From: Thermotogota bacterium
GTDB lineage: Bacteria; Thermotogota; Thermotogae; Petrotogales; Petrotogaceae
Assembly (NCBI GenBank): GCA_029780115.1
Contig: JAKOZG010000033.1
Span: 1 to 64,000 of the forward strand
Direction: 5' to 3'
Length of the DNA: 64,000 nucleotides
The translations under genes were made by a program, and so were the position numbers. The notes under the pieces were generated by a model. The model saw only the letters and a list, made by a program, of their open reading frames with translations, was not told the DNA's origin and did no database searches. Shown here piece after piece: positions 17,386-26,769 of the stretch (its first letter is position 1; the number at the start of each line of letters is the position of its first letter).

Positions 17386-18996
17386 ATGAAAAAAAGTTTT
17401 TTTGTAATTTTAATCTGCTTGATCATGTCTGTATTAACTATTGCTCAAAATCTTTCAACTAAAGGACATGTTTATGTTAGTCTTGATGAGAAGCTTGTAC
17501 CCTTCACAGAAACCTTCGTTTCGAATGGTTCTACTTTCGTGAAAGTAGATGCAAATGGGTATTATAGCATCCCACAATCAGAGGATGGTTTTGTTTTTGT
17601 TGTAGTTCCAGAAGGATTTAGGTGTAGTGAATGGTATGTAAGAGATAAAGAAGAGCACAATTTTATACTCGAATCTTATGAGGAGATAGGTGTTTTTGCG
17701 GTTGTAAGTGATATTCATTATGCTGATAATCCTGACGATTTTTCAGTTGCCTTACCAGATAGAGAAATGTTCGATGATCCAGATTACTATATGGAAAAAT
17801 TGAAAGAAATGTTAACGTACATATCTCCAGACTTCATTATTTGTAATGGTGATATGATTGCCGACACTCCCAATGTCGATAGTGAGATAGCTTACAGATG
17901 GGCAAACAGAGTGAAAGAGTATTTAGATATTCCAGACATTCCAACATTTTATGTCGTCGGTAATCATGAAATTGAAAAAAGTAAGGATGATCCGATCGAG
18001 ATATTTCATGATATGTTTGGACCCGATTATTACTCGTTTGACTATCTGGGAAAACATTTAATAATTCTTAACACCCACAATGTAGTCGAAAAATCCTTGA
18101 TTTATGAAATTGATTCTCTACAACTTGACTGGCTAAGCCAAGATGTTGAAACAGTCTCTAAAGAAAAGCCCTTAATAGTTTTCTCCCATGAACCTTTTTT
18201 TTCTTTCTCGAGGTCTAATAACGCAGAACAACTTGTTCAAATTCTTTCCGATAACTTCTGCCAACACATTTCAGGTCACTGGCATACAACAAGAGAATTT
18301 TTTAAAGAGCCGTTTTTGGAACTAACATGTGGAGCTGTTTGTGGGGCTTGGTGGGAAGGACCTTCTGCGTATGGGGATGAGTATGGTTTCACATTATTTG
18401 AAATACAAAGAGGCATGTTAAACTACGCTTATATTAAAATCGATGAATCCCCTTCAGTTTGGTTTGATATTAAAAACAAAAAGGTGCCTTTATCAGGTAT
18501 GGAATATATAAGGATCACTGTTTTTCCTAAAACTTCCGAAAATATCTCTGTACTTCTAAATGGTCAATCGTACCCCTGCGATGTAATCTCACGTCAAATG
18601 AAATACTGGACTGAATTCTTCTTTTCCATTAATTTTGCTGCTTGTCCAGATGGATTCAATGAAATAGGAATAAAAATAGGAGACGAAGTATTCAGCAAAA
18701 AAGTTTATGTAAAAAATAATCCCATCGATATGAAAACAGTAAAGAGAAATTCTCAAGTCTTTGTCGGCTTGGACGTTTTGTTAAGTAACTGTCTAAATAC
18801 AGGTCAATTTGGAAAAACTTATATGTTTAATGACGGTTCAGATACATTTATGGCCTCGCTAGAAAGAAGAGTGATTTTGCCTTTTGAAATAACAAGAAAC
18901 GAAAAGTATTCAATTTTTGGAACCTTTAGAGACAGCGAAGTGGTTGCAGATCCTGTGCGAATAATAGTGGGCGAAGGTATCGTCCACGAAAAATAA
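17386..18996 (+). CDS. Secreted calcineurin-like metallophosphoesterase
   Basis: The protein has 536 residues. A signal peptide (MKKSFFVILICLIMSVLTIA) is followed by a short beta domain (about 25-100) typical of exported phosphoesterases. The catalytic core has all metal motifs: Asp109-x-His111 (SDIH), Asp156 (NGD), Asn193-His194 (GNHE), a His in FSHEPFF and His298-x-His300 (GHWH). A C-terminal beta domain (about 375-536) completes the MetallophosN/C arrangement. It should hydrolyse phosphate esters outside the membrane. ATG 17386 is favoured because GGGGGGTG precedes it. Confidence 0.85.
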   Translation: MKKSFFVILICLIMSVLTIAQNLSTKGHVYVSLDEKLVPFTETFVSNGSTFVKVDANGYYSIPQSEDGFVFVVVPEGFRCSEWYVRDKEEHNFILESYEEIGVFAVVSDIHYADNPDDFSVALPDREMFDDPDYYMEKLKEMLTYISPDFIICNGDMIADTPNVDSEIAYRWANRVKEYLDIPDIPTFYVVGNHEIEKSKDDPIEIFHDMFGPDYYSFDYLGKHLIILNTHNVVEKSLIYEIDSLQLDWLSQDVETVSKEKPLIVFSHEPFFSFSRSNNAEQLVQILSDNFCQHISGHWHTTREFFKEPFLELTCGAVCGAWWEGPSAYGDEYGFTLFEIQRGMLNYAYIKIDESPSVWFDIKNKKVPLSGMEYIRITVFPKTSENISVLLNGQSYPCDVISRQMKYWTEFFFSINFAACPDGFNEIGIKIGDEVFSKKVYVKNNPIDMKTVKRNSQVFVGLDVLLSNCLNTGQFGKTYMFNDGSDTFMASLERRVILPFEITRNEKYSIFGTFRDSEVVADPVRIIVGEGIVHEK

Positions 18997-19018
18997 AATA
19001 AGAAGGAGGTTTTAGTTT

Positions 19019-19510
19019 ATGAAGAAAGCCGTTTTTTGTTTAATTGCTTTACTATTTGTTACGGGCATCGTCCTAGCAGATTCAGTAGCTCTGACAGTAA
19101 AAGGAGTTATAGCCCTTAGGGATGAAAAGGGAGAGTATGCTTTCACAATGGAGGAACTGGAGGCACTTCCACAAACTACTTATTTTGTTACCGATCCCTA
19201 CCTTGGAGATAAAACCTATCGGGGTGTAGCTGTTTCCGAAATACTCAAATTTGTTGGAGTACCTGCAAACACCAAAAATGTTGTAATTGTTGCTTCAGAT
19301 GGAATGGAATTCTCACTAGAATATTTGGATGTAATCGAATATCCAATTATTTTGGCTTATGCCACTGTATCTAATGAAAAAGTAAGGGCAATTCCAGCAA
19401 GCCAAGGAGGACCAATTAAGTTAGTTTTCCCGATCGAAGAACATCCAGATCTTCTTGAGAAATATCCTGAATGGTCTTGGTGGGTTGTTGAAATAAGGGT
19501 AGAAATGTAA
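19019..19510 (+). CDS. Small secreted PF00174-like (sulfite oxidase fold) protein without evident cofactor site
   Basis: The protein has 163 residues with a signal peptide cut near ADSVALTVKG. The mature part (FTMEELEALPQ, LGDKTYRGVAVSEILKFVGVP, VSNEKVRAIPASQGGPIKLVFP) resembles the oxidoreductase molybdopterin-binding domain (PF00174). It is much shorter than sulfite oxidase and has no cysteine in the mature chain to bind molybdenum. Such mini-versions may act as small-ligand binding proteins. AAGAAGGAGG precedes the ATG, and the gene follows the phosphoesterase by 22 bases, implying a shared exported function. Confidence 0.7.
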   Translation: MKKAVFCLIALLFVTGIVLADSVALTVKGVIALRDEKGEYAFTMEELEALPQTTYFVTDPYLGDKTYRGVAVSEILKFVGVPANTKNVVIVASDGMEFSLEYLDVIEYPIILAYATVSNEKVRAIPASQGGPIKLVFPIEEHPDLLEKYPEWSWWVVEIRVEM

Positions 19511-19834
19511 TACACAATTAGGCGGAAGTTTCTCACTTTAGGAATTCAAAAAAATTCATGAGTTGAAGGATTTTGAAGAGAAAAAAGTAGAGGTTTAAGA
19601 ACGATTCTTGTGGGTAGAAGTAGGGAAATAAATTAACTCTTTGTTATTTAACCTAACTTAATAAAACTTTAATCAGGGACCAAAAAAATTCTCTCTTCTA
19701 CCCACTTTCGATTATCAGAAGTACTTTAAAAAGCAAACTTTAGATTTTTTTAAGAGTACAGAGTATTTTTAGCTAAGAAGGAAAGAAAGAAAAATTCTTT
19801 CCTATTCTTAAAAAAAGAAAAGAGAGGCGTGTTA
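19511..19834. other. Intergenic region with an 11-bp long-range inverted repeat
   Basis: No gene is supported. GTGGGTAGAAG (19610-19620) and its complement CTTCTACCCAC (19695-19705) could close a 74-base loop. A second hairpin, GGAAAGAA/TTCTTTCC (19780-19802), lies close to the ribosome site of the dehydrogenase gene. The core TGGGTAGAAG also occurs at 16414-16423. Confidence 0.45.
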
Positions 19835-20845
19835 ATGATGAAAGCAGCTGTATATAAGGGAATAGGGCACATGGAGATCGAAGAAATTGATACTCCTCAT
19901 ATAGGTGACTCCGAAGCACTAGTAAAAGTAGAAATGGTCGGTATATGTGGAACCGACGTAAAAACATTTGTAAGAGGACATCCAATGTTTCAACCACCGT
20001 GTATTTTAGGACACGAATTTGTTGGAAAAATAATCAAAGTTGGAGAAAATATAAGAAATGATTTTGGAGACGCTACTTATGTTATAGCTCCGTACATAGG
20101 ATGCGGTGAATGTGAATTATGCCGTGAGGGAACATCACAGTTATGCAGAAACAAGTATGGAACAGGCGGAGCTTTTGCTGAATACGTAAAAGTTCCAGCT
20201 GAAATTCTTGAAAGAGCTGCTTTTTGCGTACCTGATGGTATTCCAAAAGAAGTGATGGTTTTGGCAGAACCTCTCGCATGTGCTATTCACGGTATCGAAA
20301 AAGCAAGAGCAACGCCTAACAAAAAAGTGCTAGTTGTTGGAAGCGGGCCCATGGGGCTTTTAATTGGAATTACTTTGAAGAATTTAGGGAGCATCCCGGT
20401 AATTGCAGAGATTGATGAGATAAGGCTAAATATTGCTCAAAACTGTGGCCTTGAAACTATAGATTTTGGTAAGGAAGGCTTTGAAAACTTTATGAAGGAA
20501 AAGCCTATGTATAACTCAATTATTTTGGCAAACGATAAGGTTGATTTAGTAAGTAAATTGATTCCATTCGTGATTCCAGGGGGTACTTTTGAATTATTTG
20601 GTGGGATGCCCAAAGACGCTAGACTTGAAATCGATCCTTACTACATTCACTACGAAGAAGTAAGTATTGTGGGGTCATTTGGTTTTACTGAAGAAGAGTT
20701 CAAGCAGGCTTACGATTTGCTATGCGATGATCCTGATACTTATGGAAAGTTAATAAGCAAGATTTATGAAATGGACGATATACATGAAGCTTTTAAAGCT
20801 GCTATGGATAAAAGTAACATCAAAATTATTGTGAACATTAATTAG
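19835..20845 (+). CDS. Zinc-dependent medium-chain alcohol/polyol dehydrogenase
   Basis: The protein has 336 residues. Catalytic zinc ligands are Cys38 (GICGTD) and His60-Glu61 (LGHEFVG). The structural zinc lobe CGECELCREGTSQLC is present around residue 90, and the NAD(P) site is VVGSGPMGLLIG near residue 165. It resembles sorbitol/threonine dehydrogenases, oxidising a secondary hydroxyl of a polyol or sugar. AGAGAGG precedes the ATG at 19835; ATG 19838 is an equal alternative. It starts a nine-gene operon with a sugar transporter, a PfkB kinase and their regulator, so it probably acts on the imported compound. Confidence 0.9.
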   Translation: MMKAAVYKGIGHMEIEEIDTPHIGDSEALVKVEMVGICGTDVKTFVRGHPMFQPPCILGHEFVGKIIKVGENIRNDFGDATYVIAPYIGCGECELCREGTSQLCRNKYGTGGAFAEYVKVPAEILERAAFCVPDGIPKEVMVLAEPLACAIHGIEKARATPNKKVLVVGSGPMGLLIGITLKNLGSIPVIAEIDEIRLNIAQNCGLETIDFGKEGFENFMKEKPMYNSIILANDKVDLVSKLIPFVIPGGTFELFGGMPKDARLEIDPYYIHYEEVSIVGSFGFTEEEFKQAYDLLCDDPDTYGKLISKIYEMDDIHEAFKAAMDKSNIKIIVNIN

Positions 20846-20857
20846 GGAGGTGTCATT

Positions 20858-22114
20858 ATGAGGAAGAATTGGGTAGTTCTTTTTGTTTTAATCTTGTCTA
20901 CCGCGTTGTTCTCATCAATAACGCTTGATTTTTACTGTTTAGCTTGGCAGCCCCAGACAGTTGACACAGTTTATGATCTTGTGGATATATGGAATGAAGA
21001 AAATCCCGATGTTCAGATCAATCTCATTTGGGGTACCTGGGAAACTTCTGACGAATTTCTTCAAACAAGTTATAGAGGAGGTAATCCCCCCGATATTATC
21101 CACACAGATACCGATGTTCTTGCAGAGTACGGTATTATGGGATTTGTAACTCCACTTAATAATTATATTCCTAAAGAGATGCTTGAAGATATCCCTTCTT
21201 GGCTTTTTGATGAATGTAGCGATCTCAAAGGTAATATTTTTGGTGTTCCTTGGCTTCAAGAGATACAAGTTGTCTTTTATAACAAAAGTGTCTTTGAGGA
21301 AAATGGTGTAACAATTCCAGAGAATAGAATGATTACTTGGGATGAGCTACTTGACATAGCTCAAAAGGTAACATTAAGAGATCCTAAGACTGGCGAGGTA
21401 AAAAGATGGGGATTTCTCGCTCCAACTATGGAATATTTTCACTGGGCCCTTATTGAACAAAACGATGGTCATGTACTTGTTATGGATGATAATGGCAAAT
21501 GGAAAGTGGAGATCGACGATAATGCAAAGGAAGCCATTGAGTTTTATATATCGTTGATCACTAAGTATAAAGTATCGCCACCGGATGTTATGAGTATTGA
21601 TTATACTTCTCTCATGCAAAATTTTCTTAACGGTCGCTATGCAATGGTTACGTTTGGTTGCTGGAACAGACGGTTTCTTGTTCAAAGTAAGATGTATGAT
21701 TGGGGAATGCTCCTCGTCACTGGAAAAAATATAGTAAGTCCCTCCAATCCACAAGGGCTAGGAGTCTCAAATGCATGCAAACACAAAGAAGAAGCGTTTA
21801 GATTTGTAGAATTCCTAACTAATCCAGAAAATTCAGCTGACGTGGCTTATGCTGACTGGCTATTTCCTGTGAGAAATTCCGCGGTAGAAGATCCAAGATT
21901 CCTTTCTAGTGAGTATGAATGGGATATACTTTATTCTTGGTTACCTTATGCTCGAAATGTGAGATCTAATATGCCAGGATATCTTACTTTTGAATGGCAG
22001 GTATTTGTGCCGCAGATAGAACAGGTCATTCTTGGTAAAATTTCTGTCGAAGAAGCGTTTAAAAATATAGAAAAAGAAGGTAATAAAGTACTCAGAAGAT
22101 TGGGACTTCAATAA
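20858..22114 (+). CDS. Sugar ABC transporter substrate-binding protein (CUT1)
   Basis: The protein has 418 residues. A short signal peptide (to about ALFSS) precedes a family 1 binding protein with GGNPPDIIHTDTD near residue 70, a motif common where these proteins form the sugar cleft. Aromatic residues such as those in YCLAWQPQ may stack on the ligand. AGGGAGG lies before the ATG, and the gene follows the dehydrogenase by 12 bases. The ligand is unknown but is likely the substrate or precursor of the enzymes in this operon. Confidence 0.9.
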   Translation: MRKNWVVLFVLILSTALFSSITLDFYCLAWQPQTVDTVYDLVDIWNEENPDVQINLIWGTWETSDEFLQTSYRGGNPPDIIHTDTDVLAEYGIMGFVTPLNNYIPKEMLEDIPSWLFDECSDLKGNIFGVPWLQEIQVVFYNKSVFEENGVTIPENRMITWDELLDIAQKVTLRDPKTGEVKRWGFLAPTMEYFHWALIEQNDGHVLVMDDNGKWKVEIDDNAKEAIEFYISLITKYKVSPPDVMSIDYTSLMQNFLNGRYAMVTFGCWNRRFLVQSKMYDWGMLLVTGKNIVSPSNPQGLGVSNACKHKEEAFRFVEFLTNPENSADVAYADWLFPVRNSAVEDPRFLSSEYEWDILYSWLPYARNVRSNMPGYLTFEWQVFVPQIEQVILGKISVEEAFKNIEKEGNKVLRRLGLQ

Positions 22115-22147
22115 ACTCAATTTCTTAGTTGATATCAAACAATAGAA

Positions 22148-22252
22148 ATCGATATAAAAATATCGATGTTTATAGAAGAAAAAATGCATAGACTGTGTGT
22201 CAGGAGGTAAATCTGCCTGAAATAGTTATCATTTTGTTCATATCAACTATGC
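22148..22252 (+). other. Structured intercistronic region between binding protein and permease genes
   Basis: A perfect hairpin ATCGATAT-AAAA-ATATCGAT (22148-22167) is followed by a longer closed structure, GCATAG (22186-22191) with CTATGC (22247-22252), enclosing a TCAGG/CCTGA pair. The 200-base gap between binding-protein and permease genes is long for this genome. The structures probably reduce or protect the transcript. A Shine-Dalgarno-like AGGAGG at 22202-22207 lies inside. Confidence 0.55.
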
Positions 22253-22314
22253 GTAATATGTCTTCGAGCATTTCAAAAAACAATACTAGTTAGTCAGAAG
22301 GAGGAATTTTTGTA

Positions 22315-23187
22315 ATGGGTAAAAAAAGTGACACTGCCAAGGCATTCCCTTACATTCTTCCTGTTCTAATAGTGATGATTTTAATAAACGTATATCCTTT
22401 TGTAAGGGGTATTTTAAATGCTTTCTATGCAGATAAAGTTTTTGGAGTTGGTAGACATTTCTGTGGATTTGACAATTTTAAAGAACTCTTTCAAGATCAT
22501 ATCTTTTGGTTAGGATTGAAAAATAATGTTATATGGACACTAAGTTGTGTAGTTGTAGAAGTAATTCTAGGATTGTTTATTGCTATGTTACTCAATTTGC
22601 CGTACATAAAATTTAGAAATGTGCATAGAACCCTTGTACTTTTACCTTGGGCTATCCCACCTGTTGTTTCCGCTCTTATTTGGAGATACTTTTTCGGCAC
22701 CTCAGGCCCAATAAACATTATTTTAAAAGGTATAGGATTTTCTAATCCTCCCTCCTGGCTCATAAATCCGGGATATTCACTTTTTGCATGTATTGTTGCT
22801 AATATTTGGGTCGGCTTACCCTTTGTGACTGTCATGCTTTTGGGCGGTCTTCAGTCTTTGCCTGGAGATGTTTATGAAGCCGCTGAAATAGATGGTGCAG
22901 GAATCGTGAAAAAATTTTTCTACATAACATTACCAATGATGAAAGACCTTATTTTAACTGTCGCTGTGTTGACTTCAATTTGGACGTTTAATATGTTCGA
23001 CATCGTATTCACAATGACAAGAGGTGGACCAGGTAATTCCTCCATTCTTCTTTCGTTGTACGCTTATCAGAATGCATTTGGATATTTCCAACAGGGTTAT
23101 GCTGCGGCAATTGGAATTATTTCTTTGATTATTCTAATGATTCCTCTAATATTTTATATCAAGGGGAGATTTAATTATGAAGACTAA
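22315..23187 (+). CDS. Sugar ABC transporter permease, MalF type
   Basis: The protein has 290 residues with six predicted membrane segments (first at about 12-34) and the ATPase-contact loop VYEAAEIDGAGIVKKFFYIT around residue 185. GAAGGAGGAA precedes the ATG. It overlaps the next permease by 11 bases. It is the third MalF-type subunit in the window and, like the others, has no ATPase gene nearby. Confidence 0.92.
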   Translation: MGKKSDTAKAFPYILPVLIVMILINVYPFVRGILNAFYADKVFGVGRHFCGFDNFKELFQDHIFWLGLKNNVIWTLSCVVVEVILGLFIAMLLNLPYIKFRNVHRTLVLLPWAIPPVVSALIWRYFFGTSGPINIILKGIGFSNPPSWLINPGYSLFACIVANIWVGLPFVTVMLLGGLQSLPGDVYEAAEIDGAGIVKKFFYITLPMMKDLILTVAVLTSIWTFNMFDIVFTMTRGGPGNSSILLSLYAYQNAFGYFQQGYAAAIGIISLIILMIPLIFYIKGRFNYED

Positions 23188-24007
23188 AAAGAGTGTTGTT
23201 GTGATAGCAAATATATCGGTAGTTGTTATTATCTTTTTACTGTTGTTTCCTTTAATTATGCTCATTCTAAATGCGTTTAGGGAAACGGGAGACATTTATA
23301 GTAAACCTCTTGGACTCCCAGATGAATTTTATATTGGAAACTTTTCATATATTTTTAAACAGACTCAGTTTACTAGAATTTTTAGAAATAGTTTTATAAT
23401 AGCGATAGTAACCACTTTATTTGGTATTATAGTAACATCTTTATCAGGATATGCAATTTCAAGATTTAATTTCAAAGGGAAAAATCTTTTGTTAGGGTGG
23501 TTATTAGCTTCTCAGGCTTTCCCGGGTATTCTATTAGTCATCGGAATTTTTACTTTATACAATAAATTGGGTCTTTACAACTCTCTTTTTGGATTGGTTA
23601 TCTTGCACACAATGTCTACAATTCCTTTTAGTAGTTCTTTGATGACGAGTTATTTTGAGTCAATACCTATAGAACTTGAAGAAGCTGCATTGATAGATGG
23701 TTGTACACAATTCAAAGCGTTGAGAAAAGTAGTTTTTCCCCTAGCAATTCCTGGAATAATAGCTGTGGGTACTTTTACTTTTTTACTGTCTTGGAATGAA
23801 TTTCTTTTTGCATTGGTTATGATGAGGGAAAGTGCTAAGCAAACATTACCAGTTTTTTTGAACACTAGCTTTGTTGGAACTGGGGGAGCGGTAGAATGGG
23901 GTTCTCTCTCAGCTGCTGCTTTGCTTACTGCATTACCACCAATTTTGATCTTCCTCTTTGCTCAGAGATATTTGATAGGAGGATTAACTAAAGGAGCGAT
24001 AAAATGA
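23177..24007 (+). CDS. Sugar ABC transporter permease, MalG type
   Basis: The protein has 276 residues with six predicted membrane segments and the loop ELEEAALIDGCTQFKALRKVVFP (around 165-187). The C-terminal RYLIGGLTKGAIK is typical of MalG-like subunits. AAGGGGAG within the upstream gene is its ribosome site. The stop overlaps the kinase start (ATGA), so uptake and phosphorylation are translationally coupled. Confidence 0.92.
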   Translation: MKTKKSVVVIANISVVVIIFLLLFPLIMLILNAFRETGDIYSKPLGLPDEFYIGNFSYIFKQTQFTRIFRNSFIIAIVTTLFGIIVTSLSGYAISRFNFKGKNLLLGWLLASQAFPGILLVIGIFTLYNKLGLYNSLFGLVILHTMSTIPFSSSLMTSYFESIPIELEEAALIDGCTQFKALRKVVFPLAIPGIIAVGTFTFLLSWNEFLFALVMMRESAKQTLPVFLNTSFVGTGGAVEWGSLSAAALLTALPPILIFLFAQRYLIGGLTKGAIK

Positions 24008-24837
24008 AAATTGCAGTTATAGGGGCTGTTGCTGTAGATATATATACGTTGTTGGATAAATTCCCAGAGAGAGATTCTATGGTGTTTGCAAAAGGAAGAA
24101 GAAGCTTTCTGGGTGGTAGTGGGGCAAATGTAGCTATAAACTTGTCCCTTAATAATGAGGTGGATTTTTATTTTGGAACGGGTAATGATTCAATATCTTC
24201 ATATATTTTAAAAAAATTAAGCAAAATCAGTAATTTAAATCGCATTTACACCCTGGAAAATGGTCCAGGAGCACTTACTCTTGTCATGCTTGATTCTGAT
24301 GCAGAAAGAAGAATAATTTCTTTTGGAGGAGCGGCTTTGTTTTCTGGAGACCTAGAAGACACTGAATATGACGCTTTATGCATTGTCGAAAGTTATGATA
24401 AAATTATGTTAGAAGCGTTTAAACGTTTCAAAGCTCCTCTAAAAGTTTACATGCCTGGATCATTTGGCTTGTATTATCACAAATTAGAAGGAATCGTTAA
24501 TCTTTCAGAATCCGTCGATTTCGTTATACTTTCGGAATCGGAAGCAGCAACGTTAAAAGAAGGTTTGAAAAAAATAACAACAAATAAAATTATAACTAGA
24601 GGAGCAAAAGACACAGTATTTATAGACAAAAACGGAAAAACTCATCATTTTGAAGTTCCTAAAGTTACTAGTAAGATTTTAGATACTACCGGGGCAGGAG
24701 ATGCTTTCTGTGCAGGATTCATTGAGGGTTATTTGAACACTCAGCAAGTTTCAAAAGCTATTGAAAGTGCCCATGAATATGCTTCAAGAATTATCACGAG
24801 ATTAGGACCTAACCTTGTCGAAGCAAAGGAGGTGTAA
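24004..24837 (+). CDS. PfkB/ribokinase-family carbohydrate kinase
   Basis: The protein has 277 residues, slightly shorter than usual for the family (about 300). The N-terminal substrate motif GGSGANVAINLS (near 38) and the C-terminal signature DTTGAGDAFCAGF (near 228), with its catalytic Asp, define an ATP-dependent sugar or nucleoside kinase. The ATG overlaps the permease stop. Next to an ADP-ribosylglycohydrolase and a SorC regulator, a ribosyl or other pentose/hexose substrate is plausible. The exact sugar cannot be read from sequence. Confidence 0.9.
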   Translation: MKIAVIGAVAVDIYTLLDKFPERDSMVFAKGRRSFLGGSGANVAINLSLNNEVDFYFGTGNDSISSYILKKLSKISNLNRIYTLENGPGALTLVMLDSDAERRIISFGGAALFSGDLEDTEYDALCIVESYDKIMLEAFKRFKAPLKVYMPGSFGLYYHKLEGIVNLSESVDFVILSESEAATLKEGLKKITTNKIITRGAKDTVFIDKNGKTHHFEVPKVTSKILDTTGAGDAFCAGFIEGYLNTQQVSKAIESAHEYASRIITRLGPNLVEAKEV

Positions 24838-24844
24838 CTTACTA

Positions 24845-25831
24845 TTGAAAAGTCTCGATGAAAGAGAATTAATAATAAAAGTGTGTAAACTTTATTATCT
24901 TGAAAACAAAACACAAAATGAAATAGCCAAGATTGTTGGTGTCTCCAGGCCAAAAGTGAGTAGATTGCTTGCTGCGGGTCGAGAAATGGGCATTGTAAAG
25001 ATTGAAATAGACGCAGGTTCTATTTTAAGTAACGAAGAAACTTCTAAATCTCTTAAAGAAAAATATAATCTCAAAAATGTAGTTATTGTAGATAATGTTT
25101 CCCAAAAAAACATCATTTCATCAATAGCAACCGCGGCTGCTAATTTTTTATCTAATTATATAAAAGATGGTCAGATTATCGGTGTGTCATGGGGAAGGAC
25201 CCTTTATCAAACTTGTGAAAAAATTGTTGTTAACCGAGAATACAATAACACATTGTTTGTACCATTACTTGGAGGGGTAGGCCAATTTCGTTACCAATAC
25301 CAAATGAACTCGATAGTTGAGAAAATGGCGAACGCTTTTCATGCTATGCGCTATTATTTACATGCACCTGCAGTTTTAGAAAATCCTGCTGCTTTAGAGA
25401 TCATGCTTAAAGATAATTCCTTAAAATTAGTGACAGACATGTGGGATAAATTAGATCTAGCGATTGTTGGCATAGGTGAGCCTATATCTCTTTCAAACGC
25501 GTTTAAAGATATTTTTGATCAAGAATTTCTTTCTAAATTAATTAAAGCTAATGCAGTCGGAGACATAGCCGGAAGATTTTTTACAGCAGATGGATCAGAA
25601 TGTAAGGATGTTGGAATAAGCATGTTAGGTATTTCTCTTGATCAGTTGAAAAAAACACCTGAAGTAATAGGAGTAGCAGGAGGTAAAGAAAAAGTTCCAG
25701 CAATATATGCGGCAATAAAAGCACGTTATATCAACTCCTTAATTACTGATCTAGATACTGCTCTAAGTATATTAAAAATGGAGGAAAATCTAGATGAAAA
25801 TCGGCGTCGTGATAAATCCTACCTCAGGTAA
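24845..25831 (+). CDS. SorC/DeoR-type sugar-responsive transcriptional regulator
   Basis: The protein has 328 residues. An N-terminal helix-turn-helix (about 7-45; NEIAKIVGVSRPKVSRLLAAG) precedes a SorC-type sugar-binding domain (about 55-315) with the GVSWGRTLYQTCE and GVAGGKEKVPAI segments. Members sense phosphorylated sugars. TTG 24845 is chosen because AAAGGAGG lies 10 bases upstream inside the kinase stop region; an upstream in-frame ATG lacks a ribosome site. As the regulator lies within the operon, autoregulation by the kinase product is likely. Confidence 0.88.
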   Translation: MKSLDERELIIKVCKLYYLENKTQNEIAKIVGVSRPKVSRLLAAGREMGIVKIEIDAGSILSNEETSKSLKEKYNLKNVVIVDNVSQKNIISSIATAAANFLSNYIKDGQIIGVSWGRTLYQTCEKIVVNREYNNTLFVPLLGGVGQFRYQYQMNSIVEKMANAFHAMRYYLHAPAVLENPAALEIMLKDNSLKLVTDMWDKLDLAIVGIGEPISLSNAFKDIFDQEFLSKLIKANAVGDIAGRFFTADGSECKDVGISMLGISLDQLKKTPEVIGVAGGKEKVPAIYAAIKARYINSLITDLDTALSILKMEENLDENRRRDKSYLR

Positions 25832-26768
25832 AGGAAAAATTAATGATGATTTGCTAAAAGCGTTTGCTCTTAAAGTAAAAGATCACGAATTGTATTCTAC
25901 CTTATCAACATTTATTCATGTAAAAGATCTTCTCAAAATTCAAGTTATAGGATCAGAAACAATTTATAAAGATTATAGGGATTCTGTCAACGCCGGAAAA
26001 GAATTATCTCGCGTAGGTGTGGACTTAATAGTTTTTTTCGGTGGCGATGGTACAGCTGTTGATATCATCTTAGGTATGAAAGAAGAAAATAGGTTGATTC
26101 CGCTTGCAGGGGTTGCAACTGGAACTGCTTGTTGTGGCCCTTTTATAACTTTTAGATCTGTAGAAGATTTAATTAATTTTGATTTTACAGACATAAACCC
26201 AACTTGGGTTAGGGGGCTTAATGTATATAGTAATAATCAGTTTTTAGGTACATCTTTCATAGATGTAGTAATAGGAGATACACTAGTGTCAACAGTAGAT
26301 GGTGAAAAGAGAACTGTGGCTGCATATGATTTTTTCTACCATAATAAAAGGGTTATCAAAAATCCGAGTTATATCAAACTTGCTGATAGTTCTGTTGTTG
26401 TGAACCAACAAGACTTTCCTCTGGGGAAAAAGATATCCCAGATAATTATCTCCCCATTTTCAGAAAGAGAAAAAAAATTTTATATATCGAAGGCTGTCAC
26501 TGGTTTATTCTGCCATCTAGCTTTTTCTTCTAACAGTTATGGTATGATTGTATCCTCTGAACCGATCATATTTTTTATGGAGGATAATTCTTTGCCTCAT
26601 TGTTCTGAACTTAAACAAATAATATTTAGCGAAACAGATATAATCTGTATATCAAATTTTGATGCTTTTTGCATAGTAGATGGAAACCCAAAGATAAATC
26701 TAAAACATTCAGAAGTTTGTGTTAAAGGAGAAGAACACAGCGGTCTTACAATTAAACGGGAGGTCTGA
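25794..26768 (+). CDS. NAD-kinase-fold (AcoX-like) protein
   Basis: The protein has 324 residues. The N-terminal VINPTSGKG and FFGGDGTAVDI (around 77-88) motifs belong to the ATP-NAD/diacylglycerol kinase superfamily. The second loop, normally a NxGxxGF or PAGVK type, reads GVATGTACCGPF, so it is not ordinary NAD kinase. It resembles AcoX-type proteins found in catabolic operons, whose reaction is uncertain. It overlaps the SorC gene by 38 bases and has GGAGG before the ATG. With ADP-ribosylglycohydrolase next, phosphorylation of a nucleotide-like or glycosylated molecule is possible. Confidence 0.75.
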   Translation: MKIGVVINPTSGKGKINDDLLKAFALKVKDHELYSTLSTFIHVKDLLKIQVIGSETIYKDYRDSVNAGKELSRVGVDLIVFFGGDGTAVDIILGMKEENRLIPLAGVATGTACCGPFITFRSVEDLINFDFTDINPTWVRGLNVYSNNQFLGTSFIDVVIGDTLVSTVDGEKRTVAAYDFFYHNKRVIKNPSYIKLADSSVVVNQQDFPLGKKISQIIISPFSEREKKFYISKAVTGLFCHLAFSSNSYGMIVSSEPIIFFMEDNSLPHCSELKQIIFSETDIICISNFDAFCIVDGNPKINLKHSEVCVKGEEHSGLTIKREV

Positions 26769-26769
26769 A

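Noticed and set aside
22186-22252. Riboswitch in the gap between binding-protein and permease genes
   Set aside because: The paired segments do not match a riboswitch class that I recognise, and the position inside an operon fits a stability or attenuation hairpin better.
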